The notes: generated by a model not told the origin, from the letters alone. Positions 44,987 through 57,786 are shown, counted from the stretch's first letter. The stretch: DNA of 64,000 bases from Leptospira adleri (GCF_002811985.1 NZ_NPDU01000001.1:1-64000); one strand, 5' to 3'. Program-made: numbers and translations.

Positions 44987-46471
44987 ATGTCAAAATCATT
45001 CAAAGAATACACCTACTACGACGCCACAGGTCTCGCCGACTTAGTTCGAAAAAAATCGGTTCATCCTTCCGAACTCGTAGAATCGGCGATCGAAAGAATC
45101 GAATCCACAAACCCCGGACTGAACGCCGTGATCCATCGTTTCTACGAGGAAGCTCGTAAAGACGCCAAATCCAAACTTCCGAACGGTCCGTTTCGAGGAG
45201 TTCCGATTCTGGTCAAAGACTTCATACACGCGATCGGAGGCGCTCCACTTAGCTCCGGCTCGAAGTCGTTTCGAAATTATATTTCTCCCGTGGATTCGGA
45301 GTTCATAAGAAGATTGAGAAACGCGGGAACTCTTTTCTTAGGACAGACGAACGTTCCTGAGTTCGCTCTGATGGGAATCACCGAACCGAAGTTACACGGT
45401 CCGACCCGAAATCCATGGAATTTAGAGAGAACCCCCGGAGGTTCTTCCGGAGGTTCGGCCGCCGCCGTAGCAGCGGGAATGGTTCCGGTTGCAACCGCGT
45501 CCGACGGAGGAGGATCGATTCGAATTCCCGCCGCCTATTGCGGGTTATTCGGTCTCAAGCCCACTCGAGGAAGAACTCCGGTCGGTCCTTATTCGGGAAG
45601 ACTTTGGCAAGGGGCTTCTGTGGATCACGTCTTATCGAGGACCGTGCGAGACAGCGCGGCGTTTTTGGACGCGTTATGCGGAATCGAAAGCTCGGACGCG
45701 TTCAGTTTTGAAGAATCCAAAACGAGTTATCTTTCCGAGATCAAGAAATCTCCCGGTAAACTGAGGATCGCATTCTCCACCCAATCTCCCATAGGAACTC
45801 AAGTACATCCTGATTGTGTGGAGTCGGTCGTTCATACGGCGAAAATTTTACATTCTCTCGGACACAAGGTGGAAGAGAAAGAAGCTCCCGTAGATGGAAA
45901 GGCGATCGGAAGAGCTTTTATTACGATGTATTTCGGCGAAATGGCGGCTCAGTTAAAAAACTTAGAGCCAGTTTTGGGAAGAAAGGCTCGGATGGGAGAC
46001 GTGGAATCCGTGACTTGGATTTTAGGACTTTTAGGGAGAACCGTTTCCGCGGGTGAATTTGTAAGATCTTTACAAGAATGGGATAAGGCGGCTCTTGCGA
46101 TGGAAAACTTTCACAAAACGTATGACGTTTATCTTACCCCTACGACTGCGATGCCACCCGCAAAGATAGGAGAACTGGAACCGAAGTTAGGCGAGAAAAT
46201 CGCGATGCAAGTTGTAGGACGTTTAGGTCTTGGAAGGATGCTCCTTGCCTCCGGCCTCGTGGATGAACTCGTCGAAAAAAGTCTTTCCAGAACGCCCTTT
46301 ACCCAGCTCGCAAATCTAACGGGACAACCTTCGGTTTCGATTCCAATCGGACAGACGAGCGATCAACTCCCTCTCGGCCTTCAATTTACCGCGGCAAGAA
46401 GAAGAGAAGACATTCTCTTTCGTCTGAGCGCTCAGTTGGAAAAGGCGGTTCCTTGGTCGAAACACAAATAG
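44987..46471 (+). CDS. Amidase-signature enzyme
   Basis: I start at the ATG at 44987 because GGAG lies 7 bases upstream; an earlier TTG frame adds 16 unlikely residues. The 494-aa product contains the amidase-signature triad: Lys77 (VPILVKDF), cis-Ser in GGSSGGSAAA (151-160) and nucleophile Ser177 in SDGGGSIRIPA. The enzyme hydrolyses amides; members include GatA, fatty-acid amide hydrolases and aryl-acylamidases. As gatB and gatC are absent here and the tail differs from GatA, I read it as a stand-alone amidase of unknown substrate. Confidence 0.86.
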   Translation: MSKSFKEYTYYDATGLADLVRKKSVHPSELVESAIERIESTNPGLNAVIHRFYEEARKDAKSKLPNGPFRGVPILVKDFIHAIGGAPLSSGSKSFRNYISPVDSEFIRRLRNAGTLFLGQTNVPEFALMGITEPKLHGPTRNPWNLERTPGGSSGGSAAAVAAGMVPVATASDGGGSIRIPAAYCGLFGLKPTRGRTPVGPYSGRLWQGASVDHVLSRTVRDSAAFLDALCGIESSDAFSFEESKTSYLSEIKKSPGKLRIAFSTQSPIGTQVHPDCVESVVHTAKILHSLGHKVEEKEAPVDGKAIGRAFITMYFGEMAAQLKNLEPVLGRKARMGDVESVTWILGLLGRTVSAGEFVRSLQEWDKAALAMENFHKTYDVYLTPTTAMPPAKIGELEPKLGEKIAMQVVGRLGLGRMLLASGLVDELVEKSLSRTPFTQLANLTGQPSVSIPIGQTSDQLPLGLQFTAARRREDILFRLSAQLEKAVPWSKHK

Positions 46472-47477
46472 AAAAATCGGAAGAGTCGCTTTTGGAAGAT
46501 AAGAAGGAAACCGCCGATTCCTATTCTTAAAAAACAATCCAACACGGATCTTAAGATCCCTTTTCATTCCAAGCGGACTTGCACACGCGCGGTTAGGCGA
46601 ACTTCGTATAAGCGAGTCGAGAATTCTGTGGGAACTCCTTGCGGAAGAGTTTTCTTTGTGCGATTAGGCGAACTTCGACAAGTTGACAAGGAAGAACTTT
46701 TGTCGGAGTTACGACAACACTTTGTCGAGGAAGACGGACTTGCACACGCGCGGTTAGGCGAACTTCGTATATGCGATGGAAGAATTCTGTAGGAACTCCT
46801 TGCGGAGGAGTTTTCTGTGCGGTTAGGCGAACTTCGTATATGCGATGGAAGAATTCTGTAGGAACTCCTTGCGGAGGAGTTTTCTGTGCGGTTAGGCGAA
46901 CTTCGTATATGCGATGGAAGAATTCTGTAGGAACTCCTTGCGGAGGAGTTTTCTGTGCGGTTAGGCGAACTTCGTATATGCGATGGAAGAATTCTGTAGG
47001 AACTCCTTGCGGAGGAGTTTTCTGTGCGGTTAGGCGAACTTCGACAAGTTAACAAGGAAAGAACTCTTGTCGGAGTTACGACAACGCTTTGTCGAGGAAG
47101 GCGGACTCGCAGGCGCGGTTATACGAACTTCGTATATGCGCAATCGAGAATTCTGTGGGAACTCCTTGCGGAAGAGTTTTCTTTGTGCGGTTAGGCGAAC
47201 TTCGACAAGTCGATAGAGAAGAACTCTTGTCGGAGTTACGACAACACTTTGTCGAGGAAGACGGACTTGCGGACACGCGGTTATACTAACTTCGCATATA
47301 CGAGTCGAGAATTCTGTGGGAACTCCTTGCGGAAGAGTTTTCTTTGTGCGGTTAGGCGAACTTCGTATATGCCAATCGGCCAATCGAGACTGTTGATTAC
47401 AAAAAAGAATACATGACAAAACGACAAAGGCCGGATTTTATCTTCTTATCCTGAAATCGCGCGCAAAAGGAGCATAC
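46472..47477. other. Spacer filled mostly by a repeat array
   Basis: The spacer between the amidase and WG-repeat lipoprotein genes is occupied from about 46575 to 47375 by tandem and interspersed repeats (separate entry). The flanks carry the end of the amidase transcript and the AAGGAG start signal of the next gene. Long open frames on both strands (up to 163 codons) are by-products of the 69-bp period and not genes. Confidence 0.7.
46575..47375. repeat. Mosaic repeat array, 69-bp and larger units
   Basis: Four perfect 69-bp units run from 46752 to 47027 and begin GGTTAGGCGAACTTCGTATA. Each contains a hairpin AACTCCT-TGCGG-AGGAGTT and GAATTCTGT. Flanking them are related but longer units in which GGTTAGGCGAACTTCGACAAG leads into a second block with TTTTGTCGGAGTTACGACAA and CTTTGTCGAGGAAG. 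So two block types alternate: an ACTTCGTATA/AACTCC block and a GTCGGAGTTACGAC block. The ACTTCGTATA part is shared with the array at 9866-10209. Confidence 0.9.
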
Positions 47478-48065
47478 ATGAATCGGTTCTTTCTGAATCT
47501 AATCGCGTTCACAATTCTCATTTTCTTTTCTTTAGATTGCAAAAAACAATCACTGAGTTCGTTCGAAGAAAATGACAACTTTGGATTTAAGAATCAAGAC
47601 GGGGAAGTGATCATTGCGCCGCAGTATTCTTTTGTTTATGATTTCAACGAGAAAGGAGTAACGCACGTTTTTGGGAAAGATGGATGGAGCTGCATCGATA
47701 CGAAGAATCGAATACTCTTAATTCCGTTTCAATATGACAACGGTCCGGATCCATTTGTCGAAGGATTGGCGCGTTTTACGGAAAATAAAAAAATAGGGTT
47801 TTATGAGCCGGGTTGTAAAAAGGTTATTGAAGCAGAATATGACTTCGCGTTTCCTTTCGAGGACGATTTTTCCGTCGTTTGTTTGGGTTGTTTTTCCGTA
47901 TCCATGGGCGAACACTCGACAATCGAAGGCGGACATTACGGCCTCATCGATAGAAAAGGTAAAGTTGTCATTCCTACGGAATATGATTCTATCTCAGTCG
48001 ACCTAAGCAAAAAAACTGCGCGGGTCATCAAAGACAAAATGGCAAAAGACATTCCTATTTTTTAA
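47478..48065 (+). CDS. WG-repeat lipoprotein
   Basis: The 195-aa precursor has a lipobox ending at Cys21 (FFSLDC). The mature part contains WG-type repeats, which form beta-propeller-like or beta-barrel units: GFKNQDGEVIIAPQYSFVYD, GWSCIDTKNRILLIPFQYD, GFYEPGCKKVIEAEYDFAF, and GLIDRKGKVVIPTEYDSI, four in all. Such repeats occur in many secreted or surface proteins with unknown binding partners. AAGGAG precedes the ATG. It stands next to the repeat array. Confidence 0.8.
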   Translation: MNRFFLNLIAFTILIFFSLDCKKQSLSSFEENDNFGFKNQDGEVIIAPQYSFVYDFNEKGVTHVFGKDGWSCIDTKNRILLIPFQYDNGPDPFVEGLARFTENKKIGFYEPGCKKVIEAEYDFAFPFEDDFSVVCLGCFSVSMGEHSTIEGGHYGLIDRKGKVVIPTEYDSISVDLSKKTARVIKDKMAKDIPIF

Positions 48066-48293
48066 TATACTCTCAAAAATTACTTTTTTGCTTCTGAAAT
48101 GGCTTGATTCGATAGATAAAATGTATGAGTTCCTACTTTTTCATCGAACCAGCTCCGAATCAAAGAGGAAACAACCGAAGCTCCCAAGAAAAAAAATGCT
48201 CTCGCAAAAAAGTAGGAACTCCTTCTTCGATTCGTTTTTCAGAACAAAATAACTCTTGATTCCAAGTCGGAACACCGAAATGCTTTGCCCACC
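48066..48293. other. Spacer with two GAGTTCCTAC elements in opposite orientation
   Basis: GTATGAGTTCCTAC lies at 48123-48136 and the complement core GTAGGAACTCC at 48212-48222. The two are about 76 bases apart and could pair in RNA. No gene is seen. Confidence 0.6.
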
Positions 48294-49658
<1,365 letters not shown>

Positions 49659-49663
49659 AATTT

Positions 49664-51387
<1,724 letters not shown>

Positions 51388-51391
<4 letters not shown>

Positions 51392-51936
51392 AATATTTTG
51401 AAAAACGATTTTTAGATGTCTATCGTCCTCTGTATTTGGGGGTCATCTTTATCGGCGTAGTCTTGGATCTTCTTACGAAGTTTCTCGTGATTCTTTACTA
51501 TCAACCGCATCGTTACGTGGAAGTTCTCGGAGACTTTTTCCGAATGACTCTTACGTTCAACACCGGTTTTGTTTTCGGCGCCTTCCAAGACAACGCGATT
51601 CCTTCCTTGGTTGCGACCGGAGTCGCGATCATCTTTTTGATCGGATACAGATGGAAGAATTTCGATCTCGGAAATCCTTGGGGTTGGAATCTCGTGATGG
51701 CCGGAGCGTTCGGAAACTTCCTCGACAAATTCTTCGTTAAGATTCCGGGAACCGGTTTTAGAATCGGATTTCAGCCCAACGCAGGAGAATACATCGGAGT
51801 CGTCGACTTCTTAGATTTCGACTGGCCGGACTTTTTGCTCTTTTCAAGATGGCCCGCGTTCAACGTGGCCGATTCCTGCGTCACGGTGGGACTCACGATT
51901 CTTATCCTAACGATGAAACTCGAAGAGGAGAAATAA
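51388..51936 (+). CDS. lspA: Lipoprotein signal peptidase (signal peptidase II)
   Basis: LspA cleaves the signal peptide of lipoproteins after diacylglycerol transfer, in the inner membrane. It fits the large number of lipoproteins in this window. The 182-aa product starts at GTG, overlapping the kinase stop (GTGA). Catalytic aspartates are Asp140 (GVVDFLDF) and Asp162 ([11 protein letters not shown]), spaced like other Lsp[10 protein letters not shown] at 58-66 is the first family motif. Four membrane helices are expected. Confidence 0.93.
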
Positions 51937-51940
51937 TTCT

Positions 51941-52468
51941 TTGAAAGCCTTGGATTTGCCCATCTGGAGAAAGATATTCAATCGAAAGGAAGCGAACAAT
52001 AAGGAGATCATTCATTTTCTACGGGAGACGAGCGTCTTCGGAAGAATGAAAAAGAGAACCTTGATCGAAATCGCGAGAATGGTGCACGTCCGAGAATACC
52101 AAGAAGGTGAAACCGTCTTCAGACAAGGAGAAGTCGGAGCGGGATTTTATCTAGTCTACGAAGGTTCGGTCGTGATTCGCTCCGTGCGGGATGGAATCGA
52201 ACTCGATCTCGCGCACCTCGACCAACACGCCTTCTTCGGAGAACTTTCGCTTTTTACGGAAGAAAGAAGAACCGCGAGTGCGATCGCGATGGAACATACG
52301 ACGTTGCTCGGATTTTTTCAACCGGATCTAAAGGAAATCATCGAAACAAAACCGCGGATCGGAATCGAAATTCTCATGAGCCTCTCCACCGTCATCGTGG
52401 AAAGACTTCACAGAACGAACGGACTTTTGGAAAAAGCCTACTTTCGAGGAAAACAAAAGAATGCGTGA
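51941..52468 (+). CDS. Cyclic nucleotide-binding domain protein
   Basis: The 175-aa product starts at TTG with AGGAG upstream. It consists of a cNMP-binding barrel: REYQEGETVFRQGEVGAGFYLV (about 48-69), GELSLFTEERRTASAIAMEH, matching the phosphate-binding cassette (FGEL...RTA). The flanking helices are present but there is no DNA-binding domain. It would sense cAMP, cGMP or a related ligand and act through protein contact. It sits between lspA and the AI-2E-type transporter and overlaps the latter by 8 bases. Confidence 0.85.
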   Translation: MKALDLPIWRKIFNRKEANNKEIIHFLRETSVFGRMKKRTLIEIARMVHVREYQEGETVFRQGEVGAGFYLVYEGSVVIRSVRDGIELDLAHLDQHAFFGELSLFTEERRTASAIAMEHTTLLGFFQPDLKEIIETKPRIGIEILMSLSTVIVERLHRTNGLLEKAYFRGKQKNA

Positions 52469-53528
52469 TCCGGAAAGAAAAGAACTCTCCGAGTATTTTA
52501 TTCGAATCAGTTTTTTTCTAATCGTGGCTTTTACGATCGTAGTTTCCTTATGGGGACTGCAACTTTTGGCGGTCCCGATCGTGATGGCCCTTTTGATTTT
52601 TTACGCGTTCAACGGAACGATCAACAATCTGGAAAGTATCGGAATCCCGAGAATCATTTCGATCGCGATTCTTATGATCGTCATCAGCATTCCTATTTAC
52701 ATCTTTATCAATTCCGTGGCCCCGCCGATCGTTTCGACTCTCAATCCGATTCTCAAAAACTGGAAACAGGACCTGGACGACGCTAAGTTCAAATATCTCA
52801 CCGTGACGGTGAACCTTCAGTTCAACGAATTCCCCGCGAGCTGGAACGAAACCTTGAGACCGGACGAACTCATCAAAAAAATCGCCGAACTTATGCATGA
52901 ACAGGTGAAAAGTCTGGTTTCCTACTTTCCGACTTTGATCGGTTATATGATCATCACTCCCCTCTTCGCATTCTTATTTTTGCTAAACGGAAATGGAATG
53001 TATAAGAATCTGATCTCTCTGATTCCGAATCGTTACTTCGAAATGGCACTCATGGTCACCTATAAGATCAACGAACAGATGACGAATTATCTCAAAAGTC
53101 TTATGATTCAGAGCGCGATCATCTGCGTGGTTTCGACGACTGGTTTTTATATCATCGGCCTTCCTTACTTTTATATCTTCGGTTTGTTTTTGGGAGTCGC
53201 AAATTCGGTGCCTTATCTCGGCCCGATCATGGGAGCGATTCCGCCTCTATTTTTCTCGCTTGTCATCGGAGGAAGCGCTGCGACGGAACTGATGACTTCG
53301 ATTTTAATCGTAGTATTGATCGCGCAGATCATAGACAATTTCATCATACAACCGGTCGTGATTTCCGGATCGGTTTCTTTGCATCCGATCGTAGTCGTCG
53401 GCGCGGTGACCGTCGGCGGCGCCGCACTGGGTCTTGTGGGAATGTTGATCGCGGTGCCGATGGCCGCCATTTTAAAAGTTACGATCCAGACCTTTTACAG
53501 TTCGATGAAGGATCACAATCTTCTGTAG
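52461..53528 (+). CDS. AI-2E (TqsA/PerM) family transporter
   Basis: The 355-aa membrane protein has eight predicted helices and the family's marks: RIISIAILMIVISIPIYIFI near 60-82, PFFAFLFLLNGN-like sequence (ITPLFAFLFLLNGNG) around 170, and the C-terminal IIDNFIIQPVVISGSVSLHPIVV-type segment. The family exports small molecules; AI-2 export is shown for TqsA only, and other members transport sodium or are uncharacterised. It closes the gfo/idh-kinase-lspA-cNMP operon. Frame overlap with the previous gene suggests translational coupling. Confidence 0.85.
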   Translation: MRDPERKELSEYFIRISFFLIVAFTIVVSLWGLQLLAVPIVMALLIFYAFNGTINNLESIGIPRIISIAILMIVISIPIYIFINSVAPPIVSTLNPILKNWKQDLDDAKFKYLTVTVNLQFNEFPASWNETLRPDELIKKIAELMHEQVKSLVSYFPTLIGYMIITPLFAFLFLLNGNGMYKNLISLIPNRYFEMALMVTYKINEQMTNYLKSLMIQSAIICVVSTTGFYIIGLPYFYIFGLFLGVANSVPYLGPIMGAIPPLFFSLVIGGSAATELMTSILIVVLIAQIIDNFIIQPVVISGSVSLHPIVVVGAVTVGGAALGLVGMLIAVPMAAILKVTIQTFYSSMKDHNLL

Positions 53529-54217
53529 GAAATTTCCTAAAACCTGAAAGGACAAAAGAATCCTTTTTGTATGAGTTCCTACAGTTTACAACCTATCCCT
53601 TTTTTTTAGAAATTTTGAACCGTTCCGTATCATCTTAAGAAGTATGAGTTCCTACTTTTTAGGTTTTTGGGCATACCTTTGGTCCAAAACGGAATTTTTT
53701 TTTCTCGTTTCCTTTCTCCGAATCGAATTCTCACCTAAGAATTTCCATTGATCCGACATTTCGGACACGCCCGAAAAACCCTGGGCTTTTAAATTTTTAC
53801 TGAACCGTACATTCTTTCTCTTTCTTTTAAAAACAAGGTTGGATTTGGCTCGAACTCCTTTTGGATGCGCCGATGGAAATTTTTTTTTCGAAGCAGATCG
53901 TTTTCCTTCCGTTAAAATGGAAAGATAATTTTGCTACTCGATTGAAATCAGAATTTACCGATCTATATCGGCGATTAACGACAAAAACGGTAAGCGGAGA
54001 ATTTCCGACGGTCGCAATTTTTCTTCGAAAGGAAATGGATTTCACGCTCGATCCGTCTCGGAAGAACGAAGCTAAATCATCAGGCAGAATGGATCCGTTC
54101 GATTTTCTAACGTTACAATAAAATTGGAACAAAACGTCCATCATCGCGAGAAGATGATTCAAAACATCTTAACAAATCGCTGCCTTGACGCTTCGAAAAG
54201 ATCCCTTTGCAAAATGT
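53529..54217. other. Spacer with dispersed repeat copy 2
   Basis: The spacer has the about 100-bp repeat at 53569-53669, then a T-rich tract and open frames on both strands at 53827-54162 that I do not accept as genes. Confidence 0.55.
53569..53669. repeat. About 100-bp dispersed repeat, copy 2
   Basis: GTATGAGTTCCTAC at 53569-53582 is followed by ACAACC, a T-tract and AAGAAGTATGAGTTCCTAC ending at 53655, then TTTTTAGGTTTTTG. The order of blocks matches copy 1 at 2253-2351, about 51 kb away. It lies directly after the AI-2E transporter gene. Confidence 0.75.
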
Positions 54218-54736
54218 CTAAGCGATAAAACGTCTGATCTCTTTGAGAAATTCTTCTTTATCCGAATTTTGAAAAGAAGATCGGGGGATGATCAAGGCGC
54301 TCAAAGAAGAAACATACAGAAAAAGATAATCTTTTGTTTCGACAAGCTCGCTAATCGATCCTAACTTGAATTGAGCGGAGCTAAGCGAAGTCTCAAAAAC
54401 GAGCAGATCGTCCGTTAACGTGATCTTTTGTTTTCCGATCATTCCTTTGTTCTCCTTTTCCCGAAGCATTTTATTTACGTTGCTTCTGAGTCTCCAAAAG
54501 TAAAGACGATCGAACAGAAAAAACCAAACGAAGGCAAATAAGAAAATCGGAATATTCAATAATAAAGAAGTTTCGTCTATTTGAGAACGATTCAAAAACC
54601 AAAAGACGAACAAGGTCCAAACCGGAATGATCAACTTGGCTATCATTCTTTTTCTTTTTGAAACCTTGGAATTCCGAAAATGATATTCGTTGAAGTTGAT
54701 GATATCTTCCAAGGTCAGTTCGTAAGTGATTTGCAT
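54218..54736 (-). CDS. YcxB-like membrane protein
   Basis: The 172-aa product has the N-terminal YELTLEDIINFNEYHFRNS (5-23), two membrane helices (about 34-48 and 60-76), a basic stretch WRLRSNVNKML, and a C-terminal TLTDDLLVFETSLSSAQFKL with a beta end, the layout of YcxB-like proteins. The family function is unknown. The gene is isolated. The start ATG begins the domain and fits the typical length. Confidence 0.78.
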   Translation of the reverse strand: MQITYELTLEDIINFNEYHFRNSKVSKRKRMIAKLIIPVWTLFVFWFLNRSQIDETSLLLNIPIFLFAFVWFFLFDRLYFWRLRSNVNKMLREKENKGMIGKQKITLTDDLLVFETSLSSAQFKLGSISELVETKDYLFLYVSSLSALIIPRSSFQNSDKEEFLKEIRRFIA

Positions 54737-55058
54737 CTCATTTTTACCGGATGTTTTTTTGTAGAATTAGAATCGAAAATGAGATCTGAAAGCGGATCGT
54801 TTCCTTCAAAAAACAAGGGCAGACTCTTCCGTAATCCTATTTCGAACGGACTTAAAGCCCGATTTTAAGTTGTTTTCGAAAAAGCATCTTCTATGTCGGA
54901 CAAATCGAACGTGCGTCGTTCCGACGAAAAGGTCTTCTTTCAATGAAATCCCATTCTTACGAGACCAAAATTACAAAACAAAGAGATCCTCTTATCGAAA
55001 AAGATCCCTATCGTAAACCGAGTTTCAAACTTTCATTTTTTTAAAGTTCGAAAAATAT
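54737..55058. other. Spacer
   Basis: About 320 bases with no recognised gene, repeat or strong hairpin. Confidence 0.5.
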
Positions 55059-55778
55059 TTAAAAAAGTCCGTTCACTCCGTTGATCGTTACCGTCTTAAT
55101 CACTTCCTTATCTTTTTCGGATTCAGCGACTTTCCAATTGACTCCGGAGGCCGTCGACAAAAGGCTTCTTCCGATTCCCGCGCGGCCTAAAGCGGAACCG
55201 ACTCCGCTAACCCGCGCGATAAAAATTCCCGACTGAGCCGAAAGTTTCGCATAACGTTCCAAGTCCTGTGAATGTGAGGAGTCGGCTTCCAACACCGAAT
55301 CGATATGAAACAGTAGATTTACGTTCTGGGATTTTAATTCTTCCAGTCGATTTGGGTTTTCGATTTCTTTTCCTGCAACGATTCCGAATCGAAAGCCGCT
55401 CATGATAAAAATGTCTTCCGATTCTCCGACGACCGCGGGTTTTTCAGAAGGCAACAATTCCCGCTTTTCATACCAATCCGCCACTACGACGTTCTGAATG
55501 ATGGGAACCGAAAGTTTCAATTTTCCTGAATCGTCTTTTCTAAAAACGGAACCACCTATTATTACGCCCGCATAATATTCAGAAATCTGCAACAACTCGT
55601 CCGTCAAAACCTTCGCTTTCTCGGCGGAACCTTCGGGTGTGGATGAAGAATTATAAAATGGAAAATATTCCGGAAGAAGGAGAAAGTCCGATTTCTCCTT
55701 CGCCAGTTTTGATTTTTGTTCGTTTGTGATCGGTTGATTGAGATGTTTTTGAAAAAGAGTTACTTTTGCCGATGCCAA
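55059..55778 (-). CDS. Nitrilase-like protein lacking the catalytic cysteine
   Basis: The 239-aa product follows the carbon-nitrogen hydrolase fold: Glu37 in LLLPEYFPFY, Lys105 in WYEKRELLP, then FGIVAGKEIENPN (131-143) in place of the usual GILxCxDxxxPE. At the catalytic Cys position there is Gly136, so ordinary nitrilase catalysis is excluded. It may be a pseudoenzyme with binding or regulatory function. It lies 19 bases after the large cytoplasmic protein gene on the same strand, suggesting an operon. An unusual point is the conserved Glu/Lys pair despite loss of the Cys. Confidence 0.72.
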   Translation of the reverse strand: MASAKVTLFQKHLNQPITNEQKSKLAKEKSDFLLLPEYFPFYNSSSTPEGSAEKAKVLTDELLQISEYYAGVIIGGSVFRKDDSGKLKLSVPIIQNVVVADWYEKRELLPSEKPAVVGESEDIFIMSGFRFGIVAGKEIENPNRLEELKSQNVNLLFHIDSVLEADSSHSQDLERYAKLSAQSGIFIARVSGVGSALGRAGIGRSLLSTASGVNWKVAESEKDKEVIKTVTINGVNGLF

Positions 55779-55797
55779 TAATCGATACCTTCCTGAT

Positions 55798-57666
55798 TTA
55801 ATCCCCTAAGATGGAAGGATCCACTCCGAGCGAATCCGCATCCAGGTTTTCGGAAGAACCGACTTCTCCTTGAGCGCCGCCTCCGGGAATTCCAAGATCG
55901 GCCTCTCCGGATGCCGGTTGTTCGGTCTTAATTCCGAACTCTTTCTCCATTTCCTCGGCGGAAAGTTCGGTGACTCCTCCGAAAAGATCTCCGTTTTCGA
56001 GTCTTCCCGCAAGAGCGATCGCATAACAATAGGATTCCATAATACACTGTTTGATCGGTTTTTTATTGAGTCTTCTTTTGGATTCCATAAGATCGAAACT
56101 CATAAGCTCGTCCATATTAGTAACGATCTCTTTTTTCGATTTCATGTCCGCGATCAACTTTTCCAACGTTTCTCCGGTTTTTTCCACGAATTCCTTCACG
56201 GTAACTCTTACGTTTCGCGACTGCTGACTTCTTTTTGTTTCAAGCGCCGTCGTTTTTTTGGAGGCTTCGATGTAGTTGGCGCCGGGATTTTTAAGATGAT
56301 TCTTTAGCTCTTTATAATATTGATCGTAGATTCTGAACTGTTCGATCGACGCCCTCGAAGTCTCATAGTGATCCACCATCCGCTCTCGATAGTCCACCTT
56401 AGCGCCGTTAACGATCGTCGGTTTGATTTCTATCTTCTTCGTAGTCATCACGAAGGAATACTCGGTGTCGAATTCTTTGAAGAACAACCAAGTTAGAAAC
56501 GCCTTATCTGCGGAAGGAATCAGTTCGTATTCCCCCTTTGGATCGTGCTTTTTTCGAAGTTGATCGAGAGGGAGCATACGCATCAATTTCAAACCGTATT
56601 TTAACTCCTTGCTCAAAGAATCTTCCGGATTGACTTCTTCCTTCTTTTCCTCTTCTACTACTTCCTCTTCCGGCGCCGCGCCTCCGGAGATCTCGTCCAA
56701 TTCCTCTCCCTGTTGTCTTTGTCCCGGCTTTTCTTCCGGGATCACTCCGATCACGGCTTCCATCGTATTGCTCAGAAGCGGGATATTCTTATTTTCGTTT
56801 CTAAGAACCACAAGATATAGTTTTTCAAACAAGGTTCCGTAGAGATAATCGAATTCTTGTAACGCTCTTTTCTTCTTCGTGTTGTAGATGCTCGAAGGTT
56901 TTCCTTCCAGTTTTTCAAGCGCCGCATAACCTAAGTTAACCGCTTTCACGTAACTTCCCTGAAACGGATAAACATAGTATAATTTTCTAAAGATCGAATA
57001 GATAGGATCTCTGACTCGGGAAATACTCACCGGAAGATCGGGAGCCGCGTTATGCGGTTCTATGACTTGGTTGACTTCGTTGTTGTCGTAGAGTTTGTGC
57101 ATTCTTCCTAAGAGTTCTATATAAATCGGGTTTTGTGCGTCGAGTTCCTTCGCGATCTTTCCTGCATACGCCGGATTTCCGAGAATATCGTTTCCCACAA
57201 AGTTCAATTCTAAGATGGATTTTTTTCCGGAAAGATTGAACTCGGATAAAAAAGAAGGAAGGAGTTCCGAAGAGGAAAAACCCGTGACTCTTCCTAACCA
57301 ACATTTGATTCGAACGGATAGACGGTTGATAAAGTTTCCCATCTCGTCTTCGAGGGCCTTTCTGTCTCTCGGAGCCGGTCCGCGGGAAACGGAACCGCCC
57401 TTTCCTCCGGAAACATTGGACGTTCCGGATCTTCCTCCGGAACCGCCGCCCGGACGGGAAGAAGAATCTCTTCCTCCCGCCTGACTTCTCTGGCCTTGAC
57501 GAATATTGGGCTGACTGGTTTTACGTGCGGCTTCTTCTTTCTTTTTATCCTTATCGTTGACGACTTTACCGCCAGCGGACTGGAATTTATCGAACATTTC
57601 TTTTCTGGCCTTATCATCCAGATTGTTCACTCCGATGGAGCGTTTTGTTTTATCAAACTCAGCCAT
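55798..57666 (-). CDS. Large cytoplasmic protein of unknown function with Gly/Ser-rich and acidic linkers
   Basis: I choose the ATG at 57666 (MAEFDKTKRSIGVNN); a TTG five codons upstream is less likely. The 622-aa product has no signal peptide. Its N-terminal part is Lys/Glu-rich, then a Gly/Ser/Arg-rich linker (about residues 60-105). The body is helical. A second linker around 325-350 is acidic (EEEVVEEEKKEEVN). It has two cysteines near GRLSVRIKCWLGRV and ESYCYAIALAGRL. I do not recognise the family, although it feels like a spirochaete-specific protein. The nitrilase-like gene follows in the same direction. Confidence 0.7.
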   Translation of the reverse strand: MAEFDKTKRSIGVNNLDDKARKEMFDKFQSAGGKVVNDKDKKKEEAARKTSQPNIRQGQRSQAGGRDSSSRPGGGSGGRSGTSNVSGGKGGSVSRGPAPRDRKALEDEMGNFINRLSVRIKCWLGRVTGFSSSELLPSFLSEFNLSGKKSILELNFVGNDILGNPAYAGKIAKELDAQNPIYIELLGRMHKLYDNNEVNQVIEPHNAAPDLPVSISRVRDPIYSIFRKLYYVYPFQGSYVKAVNLGYAALEKLEGKPSSIYNTKKKRALQEFDYLYGTLFEKLYLVVLRNENKNIPLLSNTMEAVIGVIPEEKPGQRQQGEELDEISGGAAPEEEVVEEEKKEEVNPEDSLSKELKYGLKLMRMLPLDQLRKKHDPKGEYELIPSADKAFLTWLFFKEFDTEYSFVMTTKKIEIKPTIVNGAKVDYRERMVDHYETSRASIEQFRIYDQYYKELKNHLKNPGANYIEASKKTTALETKRSQQSRNVRVTVKEFVEKTGETLEKLIADMKSKKEIVTNMDELMSFDLMESKRRLNKKPIKQCIMESYCYAIALAGRLENGDLFGGVTELSAEEMEKEFGIKTEQPASGEADLGIPGGGAQGEVGSSENLDADSLGVDPSILGD

Positions 57667-57737
57667 AATGCAACCTTGCAATCCCGCGTCTCAGTTCAAA
57701 TTTGCAGTTCTGAGAAATAAATCAAGAAAGATACTGA

Positions 57738-57768
<31 letters not shown>

Positions 57769-57786
57769 GGGTGTTTTTTCGATCTG

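Noticed and set aside
46564..47055. 163-codon repetitive ORF on the minus strand and a 93-codon one on the plus strand
   Set aside because: Both are produced by a 69-bp repeat that happens to be a multiple of three; similar frames exist on both strands, and there is no start signal or plausible protein.
53827..54162. Overlapping ORFs on both strands (86 and 111 codons)
   Set aside because: Both are about equally poor and oppose each other; neither has a recognisable domain or a good start signal.
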